A DNA stretch of 64,000 nucleotides, from assembly GCA_964035795.1 (NCBI GenBank), contig OZ038325.1, positions 7,224,582 to 7,288,581 on the forward strand. The letters run 5' to 3'. Shown in pieces: positions 1-12,349 of this stretch. The position numbers were made by a program, and so were the translations under genes. Positions within the stretch are counted from its first letter, which is position 1, and the number at the start of each line of letters is the position of its first letter. The notes under the pieces were generated by a model. It had not been told where the DNA came from, did not search any database, and saw nothing but the letters and a program-made list of their open reading frames with translations. The DNA is from Pterobdella sp. o SKG-2022. Its lineage: Eukaryota; Annelida; Clitellata; Hirudinida; Piscicolidae.

Positions 1-2267
1 AATAAAAACATGAAAAAACTGTAATATATACAAAAAAAACTCTAATGAAGAAACTATTAAAATGGGAGTCAATAAAAAAATAATGGTATATAAAGAAAAA
101 TTTTCGAAAAATTATAATTTTTCACAATTATTTAAACAAACTCATGGAAACTAGTGTGAATTCTTAGCTTGGAAAGGTAATTAAGAAAAACTCGATTTTT
201 TATTATAGAAAAACTAACTTATTGATAGATATTGCATATCGTAAAAAAATTTGGCAATAAAAAATAATCGATGAATTTTAACAGCATATGAAAATTTACT
301 GAAAAAAATAAAAATAAAAATTTGAAAAAAATTAATTCAATTTTAACAAAAAAATATAAATTGAAAATTTATATTGAATTAGAAAAAAACAAATAAATTT
401 TAAAAAGATGGTTATCTGCGCATATTTATGGCCAATATGTGTTTAAATGGCGTTGGTTTTGGCGCTAAATTATTTTATCTATGTTGACACTAAATAATTT
501 TATCTATGGTGTCTTAAACTTCAAGTTCTTCACTGTAGTTTATATTTAGAATTTTTTTAAAATGTTTAATTTTTTAGTTATTATTTTTTTGTTTTTTATT
601 AGATTTTTTTTTCAGTTGAGCGCTTCATAGGATATTAAGTTTTATTTTTTCCAAATGGTTTGAATTTTTTTTTAAAAATAAATCAATTTCTCAATGTGTT
701 TTTTTGTTGAAATGCACCCATCACTTCTCTTTTGTTCTCGTTTGTACTCAAAATCTGACGATTAAAATTTCAAATAGAGTAATCAGGAAAGATGATACAA
801 ACAATAATGAAAAAAAAAAAAATTAAGACAAAGTAAAAATAAAATACGATGAATGGAGGCAGTTAAAAATGGAAAAAAAACATTTTTTATAGAAAAAATA
901 AAAAAATAATAAAAAACAAATTAGAGAACGGATAAGCCAAAAGCTATTAATTAGAGTTTTGGCAAGAGATAGGGCGATAAAAGGGCTCAAAATGACTGAA
1001 AACATAGATAAAATAAAACATTTCCAAAGATAATGAATCATCATAGATAATCTAATTTCCATTTGGCGTCATGACATTTTCAAAAGTGAATTTCTATGAC
1101 ATAACTTGATGAATTGCTTAAAAGTGAATATAACCCAGCAGAGAAAACATTTTGAGGCGCTGAATGGATTGGTGCTATCAAAACCAATGGAATGATTTGA
1201 CTGTGTTGCAGTTACTGAGTCATCTTTTCTCCTAAACACTATGATCAACAAACACTATAGTTTTCAACACAAAACTTGATCAACAACAATTTTATCAACA
1301 TTCAAACAACATTATTAAAACAACGAAAAACATTGTTTTTACTATGATCAGTGTCATCAATACCTTTTCTCTTAGCATATAACTAGAAATAACAACAGCA
1401 ACAAAAAAACAAAACCACTAACAACAAAACATTATCACCACCATGTTGAATTGTTATACAACTACTATCATCACCACCATCTTCTTCTTTGTCTTCATCT
1501 CTTGTAACCTTTCCTTTCCTCCTCCTCCATCCAGCGGTAAAAATGGATGAATGACTTGATAATTGTATGGATGAATGAATGTATTGATGGATGGATGAAT
1601 GAATAGATGAATGAATATTGGATAACTGAAGGATGGATTGGAGATCGATGGATGTTCCTTCATCAAGCGATCTCTCCATCAATCTTGAGTTCTTATCAAA
1701 GCATGCACCACTAGATTGCCCACAACATTCTTCATTCCTTTATTTCATCTCTCCACCATTTTTCATTCATCCACCATCCTTCATTCTTTCCCATCCTTCA
1801 TTCATTTTCATCTTTCATTCCTTCTTCGTTTTCTTTTTCATCTCATACTCCTTTGCATCTTTAAATTATTCGATTCAGATTATTTTTGGTTTCAATCAGT
1901 TTTTTTCACTTTTCTCATTAATTTTTTTTTCAAGCAGTGAAAACTCTTTTCTTTTTTCTCATTCCTCCTCTTTTCCTTCCACCCGATTTTTTTAATTAGC
2001 ACTGAATAAAGCCTTGAACGTTATTCCATTTGGATGGACTCTAATTCCCACCCTCTTCTTCAACCAATCACATCCATTCCCACCAATAACTTTTCTTACT
2101 CATTAATAAATCTCATTTATTTATTTTTATTATTTTTATATATTTATCAGTACATCTCCTATATGTGCATCTTTTTCCTCGTCATCCGTTGATGCCTGTT
2201 TTGTATTCTTTGTTATGGCGCAATGTTGTTTATGTTCTTTTCTCTCAATTTTTTTCGTTGTAATTTT
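1..2267. other. Non-coding A+T-rich DNA left of the first exon
   Basis: No exon-like island or conserved domain is visible on either strand. From about 1540 to 1830 there is a degenerate tetranucleotide tract, ATGG/ATGA running into its CATT/CATC counterpart on the same strand. Short reading frames here are A/T- or repeat-driven. Because the first recognisable exon at 2508 starts inside a codon, this stretch is best read as intron of the gene whose 5' end lies outside the window. Confidence 0.6.
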
Positions 2268-2801
<534 letters not shown>

Positions 2802-3725
2802 GTGATTATCCATTCATCCTTCCACCAATCTATCTATCCATCTACTCTCCCACCCATCCATTCATCCAACATTCATTTATATTTATCCAACTAATTACTA
2901 CCCACCTAGCTAAATCAACTCAACTGCCCTACATTTATTCCACAACAACCATCACAACCACCACCCCACTGATCTTCATCACTATCAGTATCTCTATCAC
3001 TACCACCATCATCATCATCCTCACCATCATCATCATCACCATCAGAACAAATTCACGTTATGATGTGGTTATTAGTGTAACCAAAGTTTTTGCTCCAAAA
3101 GTTTTCAGAACTCGGCATTTTTTCTTTTTTCAAATTTGTTATTTTTTGTTCAAAACCTTTCCTCCACGAGCAACATTAATGAGAATTTTTGTTTAAAAAC
3201 CTTCATTTGCATTAATTTGAAATTTTCCATCATCGTTTCATTCAAAATGCATTCAATTCCTTTTATTGTATATTTACTTTATATTCATTGATTTTCCTTT
3301 CTCATATCTTTTCTCAGAAACACTCACGCGCTGTCAGTAATATAAATAATTTGTTCGAATTGCGCGCTACACAAAGTCATACATTCCCGTCACTTTATTT
3401 ATTTTGCAATTCATGATTACTTTTATTGTATTTTTGTTTTTATGTGTTGCATATATTTTTTATTGTATCTTTATTATCGTTCTTGAAACACTCTCATTTA
3501 AATAATTCCAAATATTCTTCATCACTTATTTTTGAAGGAAAGCACAACTGCTTTTAATATCTATTAATTTCATTTCAAACTTTTGATTCATATCAGATGC
3601 TGCATAATAACGTGCAAGCAATATGTAAAAATGCGTTCCAATTTGTTGCACGACGCCAAAACACTTTGATAAATTCAACTTTGAATTCAAAAAATGAATC
3701 GCATCAATCATGATTATCCACGCAG
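2802..3725 (+). other. Intron after the lectin exon
   Basis: Starts gtgatt and ends gcag. It holds a CATC/ATC-rich tract from about 2808 to 3045 and otherwise A+T-rich sequence. No additional exon is needed, because phases on both sides match. Confidence 0.65.
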
Positions 3726-4931
3726 TCATTTCAAACCGGAAAGAGGTCTGCCAAAGATCAAAAAAACCACAGTTAATTTCATTCGGGTACATCTCTAGTT
3801 TGGTTGCCAGGCAACATGGTGTCGGAAGGAAGTGGTGTCCATGGAGATTGAGTGTGGGGGAGGGGCGCTATGTCAGACTGGTGCTTGTGTCCGTGTGGAA
3901 GAAGAAGTCGAGAAGTGTTCGACATATCTCTGCTCCCTTTTCCTTCTCATCACCACAATCATCATTATCTTCTTCCTCTCCATCTTCAACAACAAGCGAG
4001 TCTTTCAACAAAACTTCCCCTACAACACTCACCACCCCAGAAACATCACACACCCAGACAATTCGCTCACACACGCAGACAACTCGCTCACACATACACC
4101 CAACTTTTTCACACATCCACACAACACCATACAAACAGATAAGAAGGAATGCATGGTATAAGAGTGATGAGAACCAAGCTGACGTCATCAAACATGGCGT
4201 TCATCACGTGGGCTCAATTAAGACAAATAGACTGCATCCCGAAAAATCGATGATTAAGAACATCTTACAGAATTACGTCACAGAACCTTTTTCCGGGTTT
4301 TGTCACTTGGTTGGTGTTGTGTTTACGTCCAGCACCGATGCTAGTGGTTTCTCGCATAATAGCAATAAAAATAAAAACATAAACAATGAAAAAAAAAACG
4401 GAAATAATAAAAATAATATTAAAATGAATGAAAACAACAAGGTCACTCAAAATTTTGAAGAAAAAAATGCAAAAAGTGCTGAAATGGAAAAGGATTTTGT
4501 TACTGAAAACAAAAATAACGAAGTTGTTTTAAAATTGCATATATGTGATGAAGAAAAAGATGGTGGTGGTGATGATAATGATGCCAACAAGAAAATGTTT
4601 TATATCGATAAAGAAAACGAAAAAGAGCCACGGATTATGAAGATAATCAACAACAATTACAAGAAAAATAAAAACAATAATAATAAAAACAATAATAATA
4701 AAAACAATAATAAAAATGAGACTTTAAACAAACTTCTAGACAAAGACATATATTTACAAATGAAACATCATTATCATAACCACCCACCCCTTCACCACCA
4801 CACCACCCGCCCATCTCTCCATCACCACGCCATCCATTCACCTTTCTACCACCACACCATCCACTCTGCTCACATCACCATCATTTTCGAAGACAACCCA
4901 TCACTACCGGACTTTCTACTCCATTTCCAAG
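3726..4931 (+). CDS. Exon encoding an expanded CUB-like domain with low-complexity insertions
   Basis: A 402-codon exon (phase 1-1) from GCAG at 3725 to TTTCCAAG|gtaact. The start reads VISNRKEVCQ, then an aromatic-rich stretch and KWCPWRLSVGEG followed by RYVRLVLVSVW. That is the first half of a CUB domain, with the first cysteine pair and the WCPWRL core strand. Later pieces are GFCHLVGVVF (about 4302-4331), VVLKLHICDEE (about 4526-4558) and ITIIFEDN...FLLHFQ (about 4874-4930), matching the second cysteine pair and last strands. Between them are Ser/Thr-Pro-rich, Asn/Lys-rich and His-rich tracts, so a domain usually near 110 residues spans about 400. CUB domains mediate extracellular protein or glycan contacts. 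The acceptor is weak but is the only one giving the right phase and including the first cysteine. Alternatives: CAG at 3810, or part of the low-complexity DNA being unannotated intron. Confidence 0.78.
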
Positions 4932-7749
4932 GTAACTTTGTGTCTCATTCCATCTCATACTGCCGCATGAACCAGTCTCTAAGTCTCAGCCTGTATTTGG
5001 GGGTTTTCATTTCGACTTAGTTATTAAAAGTCCATTCTACTGTTTTCTATTTTTTTTGAATTAATTTATTTGAACATTATTTCGCAATTATTTTTTTTCA
5101 TTTTTTTCTGTTATTTTTTTACTATTTCAATTTTTTTTGATATTTTTATTTTTATTATTAAACCCTCATACGCCCGTTTGTTCACAGACAAACATTTGAA
5201 CATCTTGTAAATTTTTCATCAAAATTTTCGAAACAAATAAAAAATGTAACGCAATTGAAGCGTTAGCAAACGGGCGATATTAGATGCGTAATTATTCTTT
5301 GGAATGGCGGTAATAAGTTTTGGCGGAAAATTTGGAATCATTAGAAGTTTGAATGACTAGACAAATTAGTTCAACGCCATGTTGTTTTTTTGTTTATTTT
5401 TTTTGTTTTGAAATGGTTATTTTTCCAATCATTTATCAATATATTTATTTCAAGTTTTGCAGTATTTACAGAAAAAATGGCAAAGGTTCTAAAAATATTG
5501 TTATTCTGATTATTGATATTATTTTGCTGCTATTTTTTTGGAATTATGCAGAGATCGCAAATGTAGTTTACATAAGAAGGCAATTTGTAATTGTCAAGAG
5601 CAGGACATTCGGATTGTGTTGTGGCTTTTTGGCTCGCTAGCCTCGGTGCTGAGATGTGATGTGGTATTATATAACTTGGTGCTGAGATGTGGTGACGTAT
5701 TATATAACTTGGTTTTGATTAGTTTGTGTTCTTTAATTTGCAGTAAAGTGATTTGGTGTAGTGTAGTATGGTTCAGAGCTGTGTGGACTTTTGTGACGTG
5801 GATTTTGAGTCAATGCAGTGTTATAGCGCAGTTTATTGTGGTGTGGTATAGTGTGGTGTGATATGGTGTGGTGTGGGATGGTGTGGTGTGATATGATATG
5901 GTTAGATGAGAGAGTGTAGTGCAGTGTGATGTTTGAAAAACTTCTTTGATGCGATTGAATTTTTATGAATAATGTTTTCACAAAAGCTCCAAACTATTGA
6001 GAATTTATGAATAATTTTCTAGCCGGAAGCTTTTGGTATTTTTATTCGCAAGATTCATCCATCTCTGCTCTTATACCCATGTATCTATTCTTTCATTATT
6101 AATGTACCCAATCTATTAATTTCAACTATCTTTTATGTATTCCTGATACAGCCCCATCTCTCTTTCATGCAGCCCTCTTCATTTCTTCTCGTTACTCTAC
6201 TCCCATATTTCTTACTTAATAATGTTTTTTGCTCACAAAGCTTAATTCACTTTTAATCATTTATTTCTAGTACCCTCTTCTTTCATTGAAACCCTCCAAG
6301 TTTATTAACGAACCCACATACAATAGCCACATCGTAGTCTTCAGACTTGATTATTTACAGCACCATGAGATGATAAAACTCTATATAATGCGATGAATGT
6401 TGTTATATACAAAACATACAAGTACCCACCCACAATACAAGTACCCACCCACAATACAAGTACCCACCCACAATACAAAACCACCCAACGAAATTTCACA
6501 CATTATTGAAGAAGCACATGTCTTGAGATTTTGTGTTTGAAAATTTAAACTCTTTCAGCGAAAATTTTTCAAAAAACTTGTAAGAAATAATTGATTTATT
6601 TTCTATTTAAAAACTTAATTACCAAGTTATTTATTTGCGGAATAAAGAAGGAGGAGACGGAGAGCATGAGAGACACAAAAGAAATAAATTTTTGGAGTGT
6701 TAAAGACTTCTTATCACTCCGCTTGGGTGCTTTCCTTCCTTTCTCCCTTCCTTCTTTCCTACCTTTCTTTTTCTTTCTTTCTTTCTTTCTTTCTTCCTCT
6801 TTCATTTCTTTCTTTTTTTCATTCATTCACACACTCTTTTACCTATGTTTTCAATAAAGCTTATCACCCACATATGTCCCACTAGCCCACCCGTTCAACC
6901 CTCCACCCATCAACCCACCCATCCACCCACCCAACCACCCACCAACCCATTCACCCATCCATCCACTGATAGAGGAAAAGGAAGAAGATAAATCATAAAT
7001 ACTGACACTCTAATTAATTGAATATTTTTTTGATTTATTTATTTATTATTTAATAAACACATAAACTTAGTCAGAATAAATAATAAATAAAACTATGAAA
7101 AAATCTAACGTTTTTGTCTTAAATCATCGAGTCTTCGTGTGCGCTTGTGTGTGCCTTTCAGCTTTTCAATTCCATCTTTTTAATTTGATTTTGCATTTGT
7201 TCACAAAAGTTTTGTTTTGTTTTTCACAACATTAAATCAACTGAGATGAACTAAAAAGCAGCAACAAACTTTTTTACTATCATAAAGATTTCAACACTAA
7301 TAAGCATTTATATTTGTTTGACTTTTTTCAAATTTTTCCATTATTATTGTTTTTATTATTTTTATTGTTTTTATTATTGTTATTGTTTTTATTATTTCCA
7401 TTATTATTGTTACTATGATATTCAACGATAAACTCAAGATGCGTCCAGGATCTTGTATCGAAAAAGCGTCAACATGCTCGTAACTCGATGCTTCCAATCT
7501 TTTACATGTTTTTGTTTCTTTTTATTATTTATTTATTTTTTTTTTTTTTTGTTCATTTTCTTATTAGTTTTATTTTGATATTTTATGTTAATTTTTTTGA
7601 ATTGTTTTTATTTTTTTTTAATATTTTTTCATTTTTTTCAAATCACTTTTTTCCAATACTTTTTATCAATATTACATTTTTAATATTAAATTCATATATT
7701 TATGAAGTTTACATCCTCTTATCTTTTCATCCATTTACCCACCCATCAG
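4932..7749 (+). other. Intron between CUB and sushi exons
   Basis: Long A+T-rich intron. Contents: a 10-bp inverted repeat (CGCCCGTTTG at 5171-5180, CAAACGGGCG at 5267-5276), a degenerate GTGTGGT tract near 5740-5910, a 19-bp tandem repeat at 6417-6478, a CTTT/CTTC tract at about 6735-6810, a CCCA/CCAT tract at about 6885-6965, and a TTATTG/TTTTTA tract at about 7330-7415. No exon-like island was seen. Confidence 0.6.
6417..6478 (+). repeat. 19-bp tandem repeat, three copies
   Basis: Three back-to-back copies of TACAAGTACCCACCCACAA, with a fourth partial copy (TACAA) at the right edge. It lies in an intron and no function is apparent. Confidence 0.9.
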
Positions 7750-7935
7750 GTGTAGGGTGTGTTATTCCAGAGTTTCCCGGTTTATGGGTCAAAAAAGAAG
7801 GATTCGACCGATTGTTGGTGGGATGTGGTGATGTTGTTTCTAACGTTAGTGACGTTGTGGCTCAATTGGGGTACTTGGAGTGCAGTGAGGGTGGGCAGTG
7901 GGTGGGAGAGATGCCCGACTGTTCAGTCTTGCTTG
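7750..7935 (+). CDS. Exon encoding a sushi (CCP) domain
   Basis: A 62-codon exon (phase 1-1) between cccatcag and CTTG|gtagtg. It reads VGCVIPEFPGLWVKKEGF, then RLLVGC, GYLECSEGGQWVGEMPDCS. Four cysteines plus the PG.WV and W.GE..DC patterns are those of a complement control protein (sushi) repeat; length of about 55 residues is normal. The glycine codon is completed by the last base of the CUB exon. Sushi modules mediate extracellular protein binding, including in several synaptic clustering proteins. Its place between the CUB exon and the transmembrane exon makes it membrane-proximal. An earlier possible donor in TTCAGTC is weaker and would break phase. Confidence 0.8.
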
Positions 7936-9040
7936 GTAGTGAGTGTTGTTGATTTTGTGTAGTGAGTGGTGTTGTGTGGTGTGTGATGTTGTGTGGTGAA
8001 TGATGTTTTGAATGTTGTAAATGATGTTGTAAATGATGTTAGTGCGTTACGATCATGTTGTTCTCTAGTTCTCCGTTTGAAAAGTGACAACTCTAAATTA
8101 CTTTGTGGTCCAAAACACCAGTTTCAACTGTTGGGTGAATTCGCGAGAAGTTGGTTTTCTTGTGCATGTCGGCTCTGAATGGGAATCGAACCAGGAACCT
8201 TAAGATAAGAAGTCAACATTCAGTTTTGTTGTGAAGTTTAAGGTGAAAAAGATTTTTTGTATTTTTGTTGTGGTGGTATTACGGAAACAGCTCTTCGGTG
8301 TTTTTGTTGTTCGGGTTTAAGGTGCTTTATGGCTCTTTTACTGTTATTAAAGTTTTTTCCGCCATATTTATTTTTTTAATTTCGCGCCAATATATTTCCC
8401 TTTTCTCTCAACTTCTTTTGTGCTTCTACCGGCCATTCTAAAGGCATCTAATAAATTATACATAAAACAGCTCTATACAAATTCGAGGGCATTTGAAGGT
8501 CATTCAATATTCAAATTGTCTCAAGGAGCTGTGGTCTTGGAATGTTTTGTAAAGAAGATTTGAAATATGCCAGTATGAAAAAAGTATTGAAGGATACTTA
8601 TGAAACTAGAAGTTCATTTGAAATATTGGAGTGGGTGTTTGACTGAAGTTGATGATATCAAAGCGTTTCAAAGAGATGAAATGGAATTAAAAGGAGCAAG
8701 ATGAAAATTAAAAATAAGTGTTTATGTGTGTGTGTTTGTGTGTGTGTGTGTGTTTGTATGTGAGAGTGTGTTTTCCACTCAAAAAAATGCATATAATGAT
8801 ATAAATTAATAAAAAGTGTGCGATAATTTGACAAGAAATTGCCAACTGACGTGTCCAGCATACTCTCAGAATAATCTTGCAACGACAAATATTATTATTT
8901 CATCACAAGCGAGCACCCCCAACTAAGCACCACACCACGCTTGCAATGCTTACACAAACAATGTTTAAACAATATCAATAGTGAAAAAATAATAAGTGAA
9001 AAATAAAAATGTAAAATGTAAAACAAAAATTGTATTTCAG
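7936..9040 (+). other. Intron with SINE-like and GT-repeat sequence
   Basis: Contains TGTTGTAAATGATG-type imperfect repeats at about 7965-8045, a tRNA-like SINE fragment near 8050-8215 (listed separately) and a short (GT)n tract at about 8725-8765. Otherwise A+T-rich with no clear exon. Confidence 0.6.
8050..8215 (-). mobile_element. tRNA-derived SINE-like fragment
   Basis: On the minus strand the sequence contains GGTTCGATTCC (complement of 8182-8192), a perfect RNA polymerase III B box in a T-arm-like context (GGTTCCTGGTTCGATTCCCA). A more G+C-rich unrelated tail follows, running to about 8050. No intact A box or cloverleaf is seen, so this is not a working tRNA gene. Borders are approximate. 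Confidence 0.45.
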
Positions 9041-9094
9041 ATATGCAATCCAATTCCCTAGCAGTCGATATGGAAGGAAAGCCTTTTCCAATAG
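9041..9094 (+). CDS. Short exon encoding a juxtamembrane linker
   Basis: An 18-codon exon (phase 1-1) after TTGTATTTCAG, with donor AATAG|gtgggt. It reads MQSNSLAVDMEGKPFPI and leaves a G that joins GA of the next exon to make glycine. There is no recognisable domain. It is called because the acceptor has a good consensus, the phase fits both neighbours and it lies directly before the transmembrane exon. Skipping it would also keep frame, so it could be alternative or spurious. Confidence 0.5.
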
Positions 9095-9320
9095 GTGGGT
9101 GGTGAGAGGGTGATTGAGTGGGTGGGTGGGTGGGTAGTGAGAGGGTGAGTGGGTAGTGAGAGGGGGGTTCAGTGGGTGGTGAGAAGGGTGGTTGAGTGGA
9201 TGGGTGGTAAAAGGATGGTTGAGTGGGAGGTTGGTGGGTGGTTTAGTGGGGGGTGAGAGGGTGTTGAGTAGGTGGGTGGGTGAGTGAGTGGGTGGGTGGG
9301 TGGTGAAGAGATTGCCACTA
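9095..9320. repeat. GGTG-rich minisatellite
   Basis: Degenerate array of GGTGGGTGGTGAGAGGGTGA-type units starting exactly at the splice donor of the preceding exon. The G-rich strand is the coding strand. Confidence 0.85.
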
Positions 9321-9690
9321 GGTAAATTGGTGAGAAACGGATGTTTGAATTACTGGATAGATGGAAAAGTATATGTATGGATAGGTGTGCGAATACATAA
9401 ATAGACGTGGGATAATGGAAGGATAAGAAGATGGATGGATAGCTGAATGTATAAGCAAATTTCATTAGAATGCAGATTAACAAAAATAAATAAATGGATA
9501 TGTGAAGAAGGTATCCATGTAAATACAAGGATGAAGGAATGGATGGATCGATGGGTGGAGGGATTGATAGATGGTTGGGTGGAGGGATGGATCAATAAGC
9601 AAACACAAGGATGGATGGATGGTTTAGTGGATGAGTAAGCGGAGACGGATGGAGAAAGGCAGGCGTGTGTGAATGATGGATGGATTAATA
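9321..9690. repeat. GGAT/GATG degenerate tetranucleotide tract
   Basis: ATGGATGG-type units interspersed with unrelated sequence. Reading frames on either strand are repeat products. Confidence 0.75.
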
Positions 9691-10601
9691 AAGACTACAT
9701 GTAAACAAGCTTGTAAAAAAAAAATGAATAAAGGAAAGATCATAAATATTACGGAAGTGGATGTGTGTGAGTGGAGGGATGATGGATAAAAGGGCAGCAG
9801 AAAATTATTTAAAACATTCAGAAGAGGAATCAGGGTTCGGGTTGTTGGTGTCCTGGGATGTATGTGTGTCTTTTTGTCTTTTCTTTTGTTTGCCTAACTT
9901 TTTTTATTTTTTCTGTTTTTTTCATATATTTTTCTTTCCCTCTCTCTTTTCTTCATCCTCCCCCTCTTTCTTCTCTTCTATCTTTTACTACTACTACCTC
10001 ACCACCCCCTGCTTTTTGTTCAACCACATTTTATATGCCGAATCCCATTCAGGATTGCCAACATTCAGAATATAATTTGAAAGGCTGCGACATAAATTAG
10101 TGGCAGATCTTTTCAATAAATCCTCTACCACCATTCGCCATTATATCAAGTGTTCCTTGCATATATTAGTCTGTGTCTATGTATCTCTCCGTGTTTGTGT
10201 CTTTCTTTTTTTTCATGTCTGTGTATTTGTCTCTCCTTGTTTGTGTCTTTATCTGTGTAAATGTGTGCACGTTTATATTGTTAGTTATGTTTTATGATGA
10301 AATAACTTTCAACTTATCTCATGTTTATGTATGTAGGTTTCGATGTGACCAATAAAATTACAATACTAACTACATATGCTTATTTTAATTGGTCAATATT
10401 GTCCTAGATAATTACTCCTTGGCCAATTACAATCTCAGTTGGTATTCATAAACTCTCCAACCGTTTTGCATCTATTAATGAAGATGTTCATAATCAACTC
10501 ATATAAGCATGAGTGACAAAGTAAATAGTATATGACTAAAAAACTCAGCTAATTAATATGCAAAAGTTAATTAAATATTCATGACATCATAAATGACTCA
10601 G
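9691..10601 (+). other. Intron before the transmembrane exon
   Basis: Pyrimidine-rich at about 9870-10010. A possible small terminal exon follows CATTCAG at about 10051, reading DCQHSEYNLKGCDIN then TAG, with AATAAA at 10113, but its phase does not fit the main chain. CCAAT-like motifs occur near 10340-10430. No better coding signal. Confidence 0.4.
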
Positions 10602-10689
10602 GAGTCCTGCTGCTTGTGTCTGTGGGAGTGGCCTTGGGAGTGTGTGTTGGTGGGGGTGTTTTGTCCTCTGTCCTTCTCTTATCTAAGAG
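10602..10689 (+). CDS. Exon encoding the transmembrane helix
   Basis: An 88-base exon (phase 1 in, phase 2 out) after AAATGACTCAG. It reads VLLLVSVGVALGVCVGGG followed by VLSSVLLLSKR: about 26 uncharged residues closed by a positively charged stop-transfer pair, as in a type I membrane protein. Donor AGAG|gttgtt leaves AG, and the next exon supplies G to complete an arginine codon. The helix is unusually rich in Gly, Val and Cys. Reading on without splicing meets a stop near 10800, and the downstream tail frame differs, so a splice is required. Confidence 0.75.
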
Positions 10690-10850
10690 GTTGTTATGCA
10701 TCTCATTATGTATTCATCGACTTCATTATCTATTCATATCAGTAATGATTTTGTTTATCATCAATTCAGAAAAAAAAAAATTTTTTGCCCACTAAGCCAT
10801 CTTGAAAATCCCACCTACAATAACTTCTTCAAACTCATGCCCCCTTCGAG

Positions 10851-11484
10851 GGAATTGCTTACGTCACCATCTGTTTCCGGGGAAGAATACAAATTGACAT
10901 CCACTATGAAGACAATAAGGAAGCATGACTCATATAAAGAAGTGGGCATCAATTCATTCCAAGATGGTGACCGATGTTGTTGTGCTTGTGGAGGCCAGGT
11001 TTCAATGAAACGGAAACAGTTTGAAACCAAAGATTTTGAAACCAAAGATGAAAATTTTTTTGGCGGAAATGCAAAAGTGTCGAGTGTCAGTGGCTGTTGT
11101 CTACAAGCTTCTTCTACTTTGAATTCTCGCTTCCTTCCGTTTCCTATAGTCAACGATTTTTGCTTTTTGGATACTTTTACGTTTGATCCGTTAACTTCTT
11201 GCCATCTTCCAACCAAGCTTTACTCACTTGACACTTCAGTTGCTAACTCAATTGTTTTTGAAGCTGGCAATTCAGCTGCCATTCAAGCTGCTAACCCAGC
11301 TGTTCTTCAAGCTGCTAACTTAGCTGCCCTTCAAACTGCTAATTCAGCTGCTATTCGAAGCACAGTAACAGCTGATAGAAACGACAACAATTACGACTCA
11401 AATACAGCATCAGCTGACACATGTTGCAAAGAAAACAGCATTAGTGTCGAAAAAATTCAACGCAACATAAACTCAATTAATTAA
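10851..11484 (+). CDS. Last exon: cytoplasmic tail
   Basis: Starts after the pyrimidine-rich TGCCCCCTTCGAG acceptor and ends at TAA 11482-11484, about 211 codons. It begins ELLTSPSVSGEEYKLTS, then a basic stretch and CCCACGG (possible palmitoylation cluster, inferred), and ends RNINSIN. At 11242-11361 there are four copies plus a degenerate first copy of a 30-base unit encoding AANxAAxQ-type decapeptides. No known domain is recognised. If the transmembrane call is right, the tail is intracellular, and its SGEEYKL and ETKDFETKDE stretches are plausible signalling or adaptor sites, but that is inference. Confidence 0.7.
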
Positions 11485-11560
11485 TATAAACTGCTTGTGG
11501 ATCATTAATCGGTTATAAATTCCTCTCGACCAAGGTCTCTTATTTTTTTGAATTTTAACT

Positions 11561-11566
11561 AATAAA
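11561..11566 (+). terminator. Polyadenylation signal AATAAA
   Basis: Canonical AATAAA 77 bases after the stop codon, in T/A-rich 3' UTR-like sequence. Confidence 0.55.
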
Positions 11567-11879
11567 AACACTAGAAAACATTCCGAATGAAAAAAAACTC
11601 AAAATTATATTGTCGAATAAAGTATGAGATATCAGTGTTTGGGTCTTTTCACTTCACCTACCCGGGATCTTATTCGACCTATCAAAATGATTTTATCTCA
11701 TATTGGTAACCCTAGCGAAAAAAAAATTATTTTACATACTTTTTGCAACAAAGAAATTTAATTTGCTGGAAGGTGCAATGTTATAAAAGACCACAAAAAA
11801 ATAGATCAATTTTCTAATAGACACATAAATAGAAACTTTTGAAGTCACTCTTGTTTCTACAACTGTTATCATGAAAATA
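11567..11879. other. Intergenic A+T-rich sequence
   Basis: No coding or structural signal beyond A/T tracts. A small G+C-richer island lies at about 11645-11680. Confidence 0.5.
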
Positions 11880-12320
11880 GAACAGATAGTTGGATAAATG
11901 GATGGATGAATAAATAGATGGATGTATTGGTGACTGAATGAATTGATAGATAAAAGATAAATGCATAAGTTGATAGATGGACGCAAAGATAGATGGATGG
12001 ATATGGAAAACGGGGAATGAATATGTAGAAACAAATATTAATAAGTGTAAAACTGAAAGTTAATGAGTTGATAAATAGAAAAAATAAATAGATAGACATA
12101 TAAATGTGGAAATGAATGAAAAATGAAAGCATAAGTCAGTAAAAGAATTAAGTTTTATCTGTGTTTATTGAGAAATAAAAGAAATGAAGAGATAAATTAT
12201 TGGATAGTTGTTTTAATAGGTATATAGTTGAGTTGTTGTAGAGATGAATATGGATGGATAAGTAGCTAAATAAAGGAATGGGTGGATGAGAAAAAATGAA
12301 TGGATGGATAGATAGTAGTA
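11880..12320. repeat. GATA/GATG degenerate tetranucleotide region
   Basis: Loosely repeated GGAT, GATA and AATA units. Reading frames that look like strings of S, I, H, P, Y are repeat products. Confidence 0.75.
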
Positions 12321-12349
12321 ATAGTAGTAATGCCTTCGATCTTCATTTT

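Noticed and set aside
6417..6478. Possible CRISPR-like spaced repeat
   Set aside because: Three direct copies without spacers in animal intron DNA: a minisatellite.
10051..10099. Possible alternative terminal exon reading DCQHSEYNLKGCDIN
   Set aside because: Phase does not match the upstream exons and the main chain continues well to the transmembrane exon; kept only as a note in the intron entry.
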